Made by a program: the position numbers and the translations under genes
Part shown: in pieces, positions 56,680 to 64,000 of the stretch
Layout of the letters: each line of letters starts with the position of its first letter
Numbering within the stretch: position 1 is the first letter of the stretch
The notes under the pieces: model-generated
Database searches by the model: none
What the model saw: the letters and a program-made list of their open reading frames with translations, nothing else
What the model was told of the DNA's origin: nothing
Assembly (NCBI RefSeq): GCF_024054555.1
Contig: NZ_JAMXLY010000013.1
Coordinates: 1-64,000, forward strand
From: Segatella cerevisiae
GTDB taxonomy: Bacteria; Bacteroidota; Bacteroidia; Bacteroidales; Bacteroidaceae
Length of the DNA: 64,000 nucleotides
Direction: 5' to 3'

Positions 56680-57690
56680 TTATTTGTAAAATTCGTTCTT
56701 GTCAGTTGTGTTGATGCCCTTTTCCTGATTGATGTAAGGCAGTACACGTTGAGCCCAAAGCAAGCGGTTGAGGTCATATTCATCATAGTCTTTGTCCTTA
56801 GGATTGAAACTGCTGATGTGGACGTATCCCAAAGAGTGTATGAATTTCTGTTCTCCGATATAGATGCCCACATGGCAGACGCGTGCGTCTTTTCCTTCAC
56901 AACCGTCACATCCGAAGAAGAGCAGGTCACCCGGTCGGAGATTGCTGAAATCGTGGGCAATATCAATATGTGCACCGAGATAGGCCTGTTGTGAGGCGTC
57001 TCGGGAGAGAATGATGTCGTGCTGCATGAAAACTGTCCTTACAAACCCACTGCAATCCACGCCTTTAGTACTCATGCCACCCCACATATAGGGTATACCC
57101 ATCAGTGTCTTGGCAGTGGCAATGATGCTTTTGGCGTCTTGCTTGATATTCTTGCGCCAGCCACTCACGATGGCGCCATCTGATTTGGGAAGATATCCGG
57201 TCCTCCCGTCAGGATAAGCCACATGATAGAATTTTCCGTTCTCGTCCAGCAGTTTGAGGCGGTCACTGGCAACGACGTCACTGATGGTCTGGGATTTCAT
57301 GTCGTTCTTGCTATAGACGAAGCCGTAAATGGCCGTTACGACGATCTGAGGACCTTCGTTCCATGCTTTCACTTCATCCTTTGTTGCCCGGCAGAGGAAA
57401 GAATTAAGCACCCATGATTCATAGTCGTCAGGTGTCTGGACTTTCATCCAAGTGCCGTCTTCAAGTATTTTTATCGGGGTGCCCAACAAAGCCTGGGATG
57501 CCATTCCCGCATCATAGTCTCCGGATTGTCTCAGGTTGCAGACGGAAACATCTACGATGCCCCATGGTTTGTCGTCTGTTGTATCTTTGATTCTTACAGG
57601 TCCTGCACCTGGTACAGCTCCAATAATAGGGGACATGATCATCAGGCAGTTGGCAGAGGTAATCAATTTTTCTAAAAAATGAATTGTCAT
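56680..57690 (-). CDS. ykfC: NlpC/P60 dipeptidyl-peptidase, YkfC-like
   Basis: 336 residues. Two SH3-like domains (about 40-175) precede the NlpC/P60 domain with Cys213 (GVDCSGF), His273 (VCHVGIY) and His285 (FIHSLG); the 12-residue gap between the histidines matches YkfC-type enzymes. These cut the gamma-D-Glu-diaminopimelate bond of peptides with a free N-terminal L-Ala and release L-Ala-D-Glu for the epimerase next to it. A hydrophobic N-terminus with AN(C) near residue 15 could be a signal or lipoprotein signal, though the fit is weak. It is the first gene of the minus-strand block. Confidence 0.9.
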   Translation of the reverse strand: MTIHFLEKLITSANCLMIMSPIIGAVPGAGPVRIKDTTDDKPWGIVDVSVCNLRQSGDYDAGMASQALLGTPIKILEDGTWMKVQTPDDYESWVLNSFLCRATKDEVKAWNEGPQIVVTAIYGFVYSKNDMKSQTISDVVASDRLKLLDENGKFYHVAYPDGRTGYLPKSDGAIVSGWRKNIKQDAKSIIATAKTLMGIPYMWGGMSTKGVDCSGFVRTVFMQHDIILSRDASQQAYLGAHIDIAHDFSNLRPGDLLFFGCDGCEGKDARVCHVGIYIGEQKFIHSLGYVHISSFNPKDKDYDEYDLNRLLWAQRVLPYINQEKGINTTDKNEFYK

Positions 57691-57743
57691 GATGTAAAGA
57701 CCTTAATTTATGACTGTAAAGTTAGATGATTACTATTTTTTTG

Positions 57744-57751
57744 CAAAGTTA
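57744..57751 (-). promoter_or_regulatory. -7 box (TAACTTTG) for the peptidoglycan block
   Basis: On the minus strand this reads TAACTTTGC, a full Bacteroidota -7 match, 53 bases before the NlpC/P60 start. It is the best candidate for the main promoter of the upstream half of the block. Confidence 0.6.
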
Positions 57752-57976
57752 ATAAAAAAAATGATAACAGATTGATGAAGATACAATAATATTGGTTTCT
57801 TTTGTCTTTTATTCGGATTCTGTCTTTGCTTTCGTTAAAACAATGCTCCATTTGACTTTTAATTCAGATGTATTCGCCTCTTTAAAAGTTCGAATTGTAA
57901 ATGTAGTAAATATTTTAACTGAAAAATTTTATGCTTATTTTATGCTTAGGTATGTGCATGTTTCATAATTTATTCC

Positions 57977-57984
57977 TATTTTTG
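57977..57984 (+). promoter_or_regulatory. -7 box (TATTTTTG) for the threonine deaminase gene
   Basis: TATTTTTGC, consensus match, 23 bases before the ATG at 58008. Together with the minus-strand box at 57744 it makes the 317-base gap a divergent promoter region. Confidence 0.65.
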
Positions 57985-58007
57985 CAGTAGTAAATCAATG
58001 CTATATC

Positions 58008-59210
58008 ATGCTATCATTAGACAATTTTTATAAGGCCAGATATGTCTTGAATGAAGTTGTACGCAAAACGTATTTGGTACATGCTTCCAAGATTAATCCT
58101 GATGTGGATGTGTATCTGAAACCGGAATGCTTGCAGAGGACCGGCTCCTTTAAGATCCGTGGTGCTTACTTCAAGATCTCGCAACTTTCGGATCAGGAGA
58201 AAGCAAAGGGTGTTGTCGCTTGCTCTGCTGGTAACCACGCTCAGGGTGTGGCTTTAGGGGCAACAGCCATGGGAGTGAAATCTCTCATTTGTCTTCCTGC
58301 AGGGGCTCCTATCAGTAAGGTGGAGGCAACTAAACGACTGGGAGCAGAGGTTTGTCTGGTCCCGGGTGTCTATGACGATGCTTATCAGAAGGCCATCGAA
58401 CTGCGTGACCAGAAAGGTTACACCTTCGTACATCCTTTCAATGATGAGAACGTCATTGCCGGTCAGGGTACGATTGGACTCGAGTTGCTGGATCAACTCC
58501 CAGACTTGGATGCCGTGGTCGTCCCTGTAGGCGGCGGTGGATTGATTTCAGGTGTCGCCTTTGCATTAAAGAGTCTCAACCCGAAAGTGAAAGTTTATGG
58601 TGTCCAGGCTGAAGGGGCGCCAAGTATGGCTAAGAGTCTGAAGGATGGCAAGGTGGAATGTCTGCCGTCTGTGTCTACGATTGCTGATGGCATTGCAGTG
58701 AAAGAACCGGGAGACTTGACGTTCAGTATTTGTCAGAAATATGTGGATGGGATAGTTACGGTAAATGAGGACGAGATTTGTGCTGCCATCCTACGCTTGA
58801 TAGAGAGTGAGAAAATGGTCTCTGAAGGGGCCGGTGCTGCCAGTGTCGCTGCTGTAATGTTTAATAAGGTGCCGGTAAAAGGCAAGAAAACGGTCTGTAT
58901 CGTCAGTGGTGGCAATATAGACGTGACGATCCTGAATCGTATTATCAACAGGGGACTTGCAAAGAGCGGACGCTTGTGCACACTGGATATGGAACTTGAT
59001 GACCAGCCAGGAAGACTGGTGTCTGTCTGTAGTGTGATCGCTCAACTTGGAGCGAATATCACCGGCGTACATCATGACCGCTCTGCTAATCGACAGAAAG
59101 TCAATTCCTGTATCCTTCGGGTGAGTATGGAGACAAAAAATGAGAAGCATATAGAAGAGATCATTAAGGCATTGAATTCCAAGGGACTCAATGTCCACCA
59201 AATTTTATAA
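58008..59210 (+). CDS. ilvA: threonine ammonia-lyase (threonine deaminase)
   Basis: A 400-residue PLP enzyme that converts threonine to 2-oxobutanoate and ammonia, feeding isoleucine synthesis or catabolism. The PLP lysine is Lys49 in GSFKIRGA, and the phosphate-binding loop is VPVGGGGLISG. One ACT domain (about 325-400, with LDMELDDQPGRLVSVCSVI as its start) replaces the tandem ACT-like domain of E. coli IlvA (514 aa). The next gene is ridA, which removes the reactive enamine this enzyme makes. Confidence 0.93.
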   Translation: MLSLDNFYKARYVLNEVVRKTYLVHASKINPDVDVYLKPECLQRTGSFKIRGAYFKISQLSDQEKAKGVVACSAGNHAQGVALGATAMGVKSLICLPAGAPISKVEATKRLGAEVCLVPGVYDDAYQKAIELRDQKGYTFVHPFNDENVIAGQGTIGLELLDQLPDLDAVVVPVGGGGLISGVAFALKSLNPKVKVYGVQAEGAPSMAKSLKDGKVECLPSVSTIADGIAVKEPGDLTFSICQKYVDGIVTVNEDEICAAILRLIESEKMVSEGAGAASVAAVMFNKVPVKGKKTVCIVSGGNIDVTILNRIINRGLAKSGRLCTLDMELDDQPGRLVSVCSVIAQLGANITGVHHDRSANRQKVNSCILRVSMETKNEKHIEEIIKALNSKGLNVHQIL

Positions 59211-59259
59211 CTTTTCCCGGAGTTGTTCGAGATAAAGATCATTTTAAAAAACGATAGAT

Positions 59260-59634
59260 ATGAAACCAATTCACACAAACAATGCACCAGCTGCCATAGG
59301 CCCTTATAGCCAGGCAATCGAAGTTAATGGATTTGTATTTGCCTCAGGTCAGATACCAATTGATCCTAAAACGGGTCAGTTAGTGCCTGGAGGAATCAAA
59401 GAACAGACTAAGCAGGCATTAACGAATGCCGGAAATATTCTCAAGGCAGCAGGTACTGATTTGAACCACGTGGTAAAAACAACCGTGTATTTGGACAATA
59501 TCGATGACTTCACGGCAATGAATGAAGTTTATGCCGGTTTCTTTACAGAACCTTTTCCAGCTCGCTCAGCCGTAGCTGTGAAAAAACTCCCTAAAGGTGC
59601 ACTCGTAGAGGTAGAGGTGTTGGCTGCTAAGTAG
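59260..59634 (+). CDS. ridA: RidA family enamine/imine deaminase
   Basis: A 124-residue RidA (YjgF/YER057c) protein that speeds hydrolysis of 2-aminoacrylate and 2-aminocrotonate from PLP enzymes. The active-site Arg102 lies in PARSAVAV and the acidic end VEVEVLA is conserved; the length is standard. It follows threonine deaminase by 49 bases, the classic functional pairing, and is closed by a terminator. Confidence 0.95.
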   Translation: MKPIHTNNAPAAIGPYSQAIEVNGFVFASGQIPIDPKTGQLVPGGIKEQTKQALTNAGNILKAAGTDLNHVVKTTVYLDNIDDFTAMNEVYAGFFTEPFPARSAVAVKKLPKGALVEVEVLAAK

Positions 59635-59700
59635 ATGAAGTATCTTGAATGGAGTAGAGAATTCTGTCAACTGACATAAAGAAATTAATTGTTTCCAATA

Positions 59701-59732
59701 AACTGTCACTGTTTTACAGTGACAGTTTTTTT
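59701..59732 (+). terminator. terminator after ridA
   Basis: A perfect 12-bp stem (AACTGTCACTGT / ACAGTGACAGTT) with a TTT loop, followed by a T-run, 66 bases after the stop. Confidence 0.95.
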
Positions 59733-59774
59733 ATGCTGTTTTTCTCAAGAGAAAAGATACGGGAAACGGTTATC

Positions 59775-59806
59775 AATAAAAAGACCCGGCACATCAGGCC
59801 GGGTCT
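59775..59806 (-). terminator. terminator of the small minus-strand gene
   Basis: On the minus strand AGACCCGGC pairs perfectly with GCCGGGTCT around a 7-base loop, followed by TTTTATT. It starts 10 bases after the stop of the 92-residue gene, which supports that gene as real. Confidence 0.9.
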
Positions 59807-59816
59807 AAAAAAGCTA

Positions 59817-60095
59817 TTACCAATTGAACTTATACAATTTCTTTGCCAATTTCTTAATCGATTTAGAATTGGGTTTAACAGACCCATGTTCGTTTTTAGA
59901 TACAAAATAATTCAGATCATACTGTTCACATCCTCTGCTTTGTGTCGGGTCATCTATGACCGTCTCCCCCAATATCGGTTCAATGAGAAGTTTGGAATTG
60001 AGAGGATAGCGGCTGGGATGTGCGATGTAGTCCCAGATCAGTGAAGTAAGGTTGGTTATAAATGATGTCATCGAAGAAATTCTTTTCTGTAACAT
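59817..60095 (-). CDS. hypothetical small protein, 92 residues
   Basis: No family recognised. The protein starts MLQKRISSMTSF, has a middle part with LLIEPILGETVIDDP and a lysine-rich C-terminus (KSIKKLAKKLYKFNW). It has no signal peptide or membrane segment and is probably soluble. Support for a real gene comes from its frame: a consensus -7 box 29 bases upstream and a strong terminator 10 bases after the stop, both on the same strand. It stands alone between ridA and asd. Confidence 0.72.
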   Translation of the reverse strand: MLQKRISSMTSFITNLTSLIWDYIAHPSRYPLNSKLLIEPILGETVIDDPTQSRGCEQYDLNYFVSKNEHGSVKPNSKSIKKLAKKLYKFNW

Positions 60096-60123
60096 AAGCC
60101 TCGTGATTTTTATTTAGATAAAG

Positions 60124-60131
60124 CAAATATA
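60124..60131 (-). promoter_or_regulatory. -7 box (TATATTTG) for the 92-residue gene
   Basis: On the minus strand it reads TATATTTGC, a full consensus match, 29 bases before the ATG. Confidence 0.65.
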
Positions 60132-60482
60132 CACTCTATCATTGTATTCGCAAAATTTATGCCGATTATTTAGATAACATTGAAACAGCTTAAGTTTTAC
60201 TCGATAAATTCAACAAAAATAAATTAAAATACTGAAAGTTTAACGAATGGATAACCCTTTTCCCTTTCATTCTCATGGAATCTAAAGTGTTGGTAATCAG
60301 TAGTCAAATAGGAATTGTCTATTTGCGTGGTTTAATGTGGCATGACTTGGTAAGCCAGAATGTCAGTAGGTGTTTCTCAAGGTAGAAAACAAAAAATCAA
60401 CGAACTGGCAAGACAGAATCTTGAGTCCGTTGATAAGCTATGACAGCAAATGCGGGAGAGCTCGCTTTGCTTTTGAGATCAT
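60132..60482. other. Intergenic region between the 92-residue gene and asd
   Basis: About 350 bases, AT-rich at the left side. No gene, repeat or clear terminator for asd (which ends at 60483 on the minus strand) was recognised. Confidence 0.4.
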
Positions 60483-61496
60483 TTATTTCACGTTACCTGT
60501 CTTGATCAGATATTCTGCTATCTGAACTGCATTCAGGGCTGCACCTTTTCTTATCTGGTCACCTGTAAGCCAAAGTGTGCAACTATTGTCATCGGCTAAG
60601 TCTTTACGGATACGACCAACGTATACATCATCTTTTCCTGCGCTCTCTAAAGGCATCGGATAGACATAGTGCTGGGGGTCATCCTTCAACTGTACACCGG
60701 GAGCCTTTGACAAGGCTTTCCGTATTTCTTCTACACTCAGAGGACGTTCAGTTTCGAACCAGACACTCTCAGAATGAGAACGGAGCGAACTGACACGTAC
60801 ACAGGTAGCGCTTGTGCGTACATCACTGTGCATGATCTTGCGTGTCTCGTTATACATCTTCATCTCTTCCTTCGTGTAGTCGTTGGGTGTCATCTTGTCA
60901 ATTTGAGGAATGACATTATAGGCTAATTGGTGAGGGAACTTTTTGATGGTGGTGACTTTTCCGTCTTCAACCATTTCCTTGTATTGCTCTTGCAATTCTT
61001 TCATGGCTGAGGCACCTGCACCACTGGCGCTCTGGTAAGAAGCGATATGGATCTTCTTGATGTGGCTGAGTTTGTCAATAGGATTCAGCACCACAACCAT
61101 CATGATGGTCGTACAATTCGGATTGGCTATAATTCCCCGAGGCCTGTTCAAGGCATCTTCAGGATTGATTTCAGGAACGACCAAAGGTACATCGTTGTCC
61201 ATTCTGAAATGGCTGGAATTATCGATCATCACTGCACCATATTTCGTGATTGTATCAGCAAATTCGCCTGCAGTGTCACCACCTGCGGAAGTGAAGGCAA
61301 TGTCAACATCTTTAAAGTCATCGTTCTTCTGTAAAAGTTTGACTTCATAATCTTTCCCTTTGAAATTGTATTTTCTGCCGGCAGAACGATGGGAACCGAA
61401 CAATACCAGGTCATCAAGAGGAAAATTTCTTTCAGCGAGGATGCGCAGGAACTCTTGTCCTACAGCTCCGCTTGCTCCAACAATAGCTACTTTCAT
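60483..61496 (-). CDS. asd: aspartate-semialdehyde dehydrogenase
   Basis: A 337-residue enzyme that reduces aspartyl phosphate to the semialdehyde for lysine, diaminopimelate, methionine and threonine synthesis. The NADP loop is [11 protein letters not shown], the catalytic Cys128 is in NPNCTTI, and His241 in the RSHSE segment is the base. The length and motifs fit the common bacterial form. It has a minus-strand promoter box and is divergent from lolD. Confidence 0.95.
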   Translation of the reverse strand: MKVAIVGASGAVGQEFLRILAERNFPLDDLVLFGSHRSAGRKYNFKGKDYEVKLLQKNDDFKDVDIAFTSAGGDTAGEFADTITKYGAVMIDNSSHFRMDNDVPLVVPEINPEDALNRPRGIIANPNCTTIMMVVVLNPIDKLSHIKKIHIASYQSASGAGASAMKELQEQYKEMVEDGKVTTIKKFPHQLAYNVIPQIDKMTPNDYTKEEMKMYNETRKIMHSDVRTSATCVRVSSLRSHSESVWFETERPLSVEEIRKALSKAPGVQLKDDPQHYVYPMPLESAGKDDVYVGRIRKDLADDNSCTLWLTGDQIRKGAALNAVQIAEYLIKTGNVK

Positions 61497-61531
61497 ATCT
61501 CGAAATTTTTAGATGAATGGGATAGTTCATG

Positions 61532-61539
61532 CAAATGTA
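61532..61539 (-). promoter_or_regulatory. -7 box (TACATTTG) for asd
   Basis: On the minus strand it reads TACATTTGC, 36 bases before the asd ATG. Confidence 0.6.
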
Positions 61540-61654
61540 CAACTTTTAGAGTAGAAAACATAAAAAGGCAGCACCTTTTTAATAAAATGATTCTTATTCA
61601 GTCTGTAAATCGTAAAATCTTCGCATCTTTACGCAGGCGTTTCTCTTTTTTTAT

Positions 61655-61662
61655 TAACTTTG
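61655..61662 (+). promoter_or_regulatory. -7 box (TAACTTTG) for lolD
   Basis: TAACTTTGC, consensus match, about 70 bases before the lolD start. Confidence 0.6.
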
Positions 61663-61730
61663 CAGGTATCCGGTACGGTCTTTTAGATGAGGACTGACTG
61701 GAGTTTTGTAAAAAAGACATTTGGTAATTG

Positions 61731-62453
61731 ATGAAGGATACACCTATGGAAAGAGAAGAAAATTCTGCCCCTGAGAGTATGATTGACACGAAAGGCATCA
61801 CAAAGTCTTTTGGAAAGTTGCAAGTGCTGAAAGGCATTGATTTGCATGTGAATAAAGGCGAAGTTGTAAGCATCGTCGGACCTTCGGGTGCAGGAAAGAC
61901 TACTTTGCTGCAGATTATCGGAACGCTGGACCAACCTGACAGTGGTTCTATTTTCATTGACGGAATAGATGTCAGAAATTTCTCTACTAGAAAATTGAGC
62001 GATTTCCGCAATCGTCATATCGGATTCGTGTTCCAGTTTCATCAATTGCTGCCTGAGTTTTCAGCTTTGGAAAATATCATGATCCCGGCTTTTATTGCCG
62101 GTGTAGGGCGGAGCAAGGCAGAGAAAAGAGCGATGCATTTATTGAAATTCATGGGGCTGGAAGATCGTGCCGGGCATAAGCCAAACGAACTTTCCGGGGG
62201 TGAAAAGCAACGGGTCGCTGTCGCCCGGGCACTGGTCAATCATCCTGATGTCATCCTCGCTGATGAACCTTCCGGATCTTTGGATAGTAAAAACAAGGCT
62301 GAACTTCACCAACTCTTCTTTGACCTGAGAGACAAGACCGGACAGACATTTGTCATCGTAACACATGATGAAAATCTGGCAGCCTTGACAGACAGAACCA
62401 TCCAACTCAAAGACGGACAGATCATCGGAGAAACCAGGAAGGGCGAACAATAG
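61731..62453 (+). CDS. lolD: LolD-type lipoprotein-releasing ABC transporter ATPase
   Basis: A 240-residue ATPase from the ATG at 61731 (a TTG lies one codon before). Walker A is GPSGAGKTT, the signature [15 protein letters not shown] and Walker [12 protein letters not shown]. The Q-loop [18 protein letters not shown] is typical of LolD/MacB. It would power release of lipoproteins from the inner membrane, or a MacB-type exporter; no LolC/E permease gene is adjacent, so the exact partner is uncertain. Confidence 0.85.
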   Translation: MKDTPMEREENSAPESMIDTKGITKSFGKLQVLKGIDLHVNKGEVVSIVGPSGAGKTTLLQIIGTLDQPDSGSIFIDGIDVRNFSTRKLSDFRNRHIGFVFQFHQLLPEFSALENIMIPAFIAGVGRSKAEKRAMHLLKFMGLEDRAGHKPNELSGGEKQRVAVARALVNHPDVILADEPSGSLDSKNKAELHQLFFDLRDKTGQTFVIVTHDENLAALTDRTIQLKDGQIIGETRKGEQ

Positions 62454-62524
62454 AAGAAGTCTTGCCTTGCTAGCTGGAGCAGGTACTGAAGACAGTGGCA
62501 TAACTGAAGTAATAGAAGATCATA

Positions 62525-63412
62525 ATGGATAAAGAAATAGAACAGGATGAGCATCTCGATAGAGATGATTTTGAGATAAAGTTAGGAGATTATAATACCC
62601 TAAAGGTCGTTAAGGAAGTCGATTTCGGGGTCTATCTGGATGGCGGTAAGGATGGGGAAATCCTGATGCCGAAAAAATATGTCCCTGAAGGTATAAAGCC
62701 GGGTGATGAAGTGAAGGCTTTCATCTATCTGGATTCCGAGGAACGGCCTGTAGCAACGATGGAGACACCTTTGGCTAAGGTCGGAGACTTCGCTTGGCTC
62801 AAAGTGAGTTGGATAAATAAGTTCGGAGCTTTTCTGGATTGGGGTGTAGAGAAAGATATGTTCTGTCCTTTTCGGGAGATGAAGAAAAGGATGGAGATGG
62901 GACAGTACTATATTGTCTATATCTATGTGGATGAGAAAACCTATCGACTGGTCGCTACTGCAAAGATTGACAAGTATATTACCCCTGTCCCGCCCGAGAA
63001 GTATAAGCCGGGAGATGAGGTACAACTTCTGGTTTGGCAAAAAACTGATTTAGGGTTCAAGGTGATTGTAGATAACGCGTATCAAGGCCTGATCTATGAG
63101 GATCAGATCTTCCGGCATCTGCATTCAGGAGACCGTCTCCCCGGTTTCGTCAGTTTGGTTCGTACAGACGGGAAACTTGATATTACTTTACAGCAAACGG
63201 GAAAGGCTGAACGTTTGAACTTTGCTAACGCTCTCCTGGACTACCTTGAAGCAAATGAAGGTTATTGCGATTTGGGTGATAAGAGTGAAGCAGACGATGT
63301 ATACGAACGTTTCCAAGTGAGCAAGAAAGTTTTCAAGAAAGGTATAGGTGAACTTTATAAGAAGGGATTGGTCACGGTTTCCCCTACAAGTGTCAGGTTA
63401 GTGAAGAAATAA
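62525..63412 (+). CDS. S1-like RNA-binding protein, CvfB family
   Basis: A 295-residue CvfB/YitL protein. S1-type beta-barrel domains are seen from about residue 18 (LGDYNTLKVVKEVDFGVYL), 85 (VGDFAWLKVSWINKFGAFLDWG) and 160 (PGDEVQLLVWQKTDLGFKV). A C-terminal winged-helix domain follows (RFQVSKKVFKKGIGELYKKG). It is a cytoplasmic RNA-binding protein; in Firmicutes CvfB affects virulence gene expression. Its role here is not known. Confidence 0.88.
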   Translation: MDKEIEQDEHLDRDDFEIKLGDYNTLKVVKEVDFGVYLDGGKDGEILMPKKYVPEGIKPGDEVKAFIYLDSEERPVATMETPLAKVGDFAWLKVSWINKFGAFLDWGVEKDMFCPFREMKKRMEMGQYYIVYIYVDEKTYRLVATAKIDKYITPVPPEKYKPGDEVQLLVWQKTDLGFKVIVDNAYQGLIYEDQIFRHLHSGDRLPGFVSLVRTDGKLDITLQQTGKAERLNFANALLDYLEANEGYCDLGDKSEADDVYERFQVSKKVFKKGIGELYKKGLVTVSPTSVRLVKK

Positions 63413-63454
63413 CGGTTTACAGGCTCTCATTGTATTCAGACATATAATTTTATT

Positions 63455-64000
63455 TTGAACGGTCGTTTTCAGCAGATTTTTCGATTGGCTTTGCCGTCAA
63501 TCATGTCTAACATAACGGTCCCGCTACTCGGACTGTGTGATGTCATGATTGTCGGGCACATTGGTGACGCCCACTATATCGCCGCTATCTCAGTGGGGAC
63601 AATGATCTTCAATGTGATCTATTGGGTCTTCGGATTTCTGAGAATGGGCACAGGGGGCATGACCTCTCAGGCTTTAGGCCGCCGGGATCTGGCTGAAGAT
63701 ATGAGATTGCTGCTGCGTGCGCTGTCTATAGGTTTCGGCATCGGACTGTTGTTCGTCATTCTGCAGCGTCCGATTATCGGAATAGGCTTGTGGGCAATGA
63801 AGCCTTCAGCAGACATCATCGAACTTTGCAAGCGTTATTGTCTGATTGTTATTTGGGGTGCACCGGCGGTTCTGAGCCTTTATGGTTTTACAGGATGGTA
63901 TGTCGGTATGCAGAATACCCGTTTCCCGATGCTGGTGTCCATCTTGCAGAATGTGATCAATGTCATCGTCAGTTTGTCCTTGGTCTTCGGTGCTCATTTG
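63455..64000 (+). CDS. MATE-family efflux transporter, 5' part (cut by window end)
   Basis: An open frame of 182 codons that runs off the window. No ATG lies near the natural start, so a TTG at 63455 (then NGRFQQIFRLALPSIMSNIT) is proposed; the next ATG is 16 codons in, inside the first helix. RLALPSIMSNITVPLLGLCD, IVGHIGD and GTGGMTSQALGRRD are conserved N-terminal MATE (DinF-like) segments. It is a cation-coupled drug or metabolite exporter of the inner membrane. It lies 42 bases after cvfB in the same direction. Confidence 0.85.
   Translation, partial: MNGRFQQIFRLALPSIMSNITVPLLGLCDVMIVGHIGDAHYIAAISVGTMIFNVIYWVFGFLRMGTGGMTSQALGRRDLAEDMRLLLRALSIGFGIGLLFVILQRPIIGIGLWAMKPSADIIELCKRYCLIVIWGAPAVLSLYGFTGWYVGMQNTRFPMLVSILQNVINVIVSLSLVFGAHL

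Noticed and set aside
37232..57690. Ordinary dietary-polysaccharide locus
   Set aside because: There are no classical glycoside hydrolases, sulfatases or polysaccharide lyases; all enzymes fit amino-sugar or stem-peptide handling.

Overview
The window looks like a chromosomal segment of a Bacteroidota bacterium, most likely Bacteroidales and plausibly Prevotellaceae. The signs are the Bacteroidota promoter box TAnnTTTG in front of many genes, weak or absent Shine-Dalgarno sequences, a SusC/SusD pair, the yceD-rpmF-fabH-era-der block, the tig-clpP-clpX-recQ order, and CvfB and RluB-type proteins of the Bacteroidota form. Genus is inferred from protein similarity recalled from memory; no search was possible.

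Layout. 1-490: the end of an rRNA operon (3' end of 23S, 5S, terminator). 600-1280: a decaying ISAon1-type insertion sequence with an internal 70-bp tandem duplication. 1.5-6.3 kb: yceD-rpmF-fabH-era-der plus a small lipoprotein. 6.4-9 kb: MlaE/MlaF lipid transporter genes (minus strand) and lptB. 9-16 kb: trigger factor, ClpP, ClpX and RecQ. 16.7-22.9 kb: guaB followed by an envelope-assembly operon (two parvulin-type chaperones and an OstA/LptA-like protein). 23-33.3 kb: mutL, an OmpA-family protein, tRNA-Val(UAC), purB, a pseudouridine synthase with a long Arg/Gly/Tyr/Asn-rich N-terminus, asnS and trpS. 33.5-36.3 kb: a Cys/His-rich membrane peptide next to a ZnuD-like TonB receptor. 37.2-57.7 kb: a 20-kb minus-strand block for peptidoglycan salvage. 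58-64 kb: threonine deaminase with RidA, a small lone gene, asd, lolD, cvfB and the start of a MATE efflux gene.

The most interesting region is the 37.2-57.7 kb block. In transcription order it holds an NlpC/P60 endopeptidase, an L-Ala-D/L-Glu epimerase, a transglutaminase-like protein, SusC, SusD, a zinc amidase split by a golvesin-type domain, a metallophosphatase fused to a PQQ-type propeller, AmpG, the exo-N-acetylmuramidase NamZ (DUF1343), a MurT-like membrane protein, MurK, MurQ and an SGNH esterase. Together these could capture peptidoglycan pieces at the outer membrane, strip peptide and MurNAc in the periplasm, import the parts and convert MurNAc to GlcNAc-6-P. In effect it is a polysaccharide-utilization-type locus aimed at peptidoglycan. 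The single families are known, and a murT-murK-murQ group is known from Tannerella forsythia. The SusCD-coupled whole is the part to follow up.

The second theme is non-coding. Three long intergenic regions carry arrays with a 22-23 bp period: TTTC[TC/GA]GAAA arrays at 16.16-16.29 kb and 48.48-48.55 kb, and a longer ACGTAC-ended array at 36.59-36.89 kb followed by five GGGAACG boxes 10-11 bp apart. The two TTTC..GAAA arrays share flanking bases while the central dinucleotide is flipped at two of the aligned sites. I know of no described family for these.
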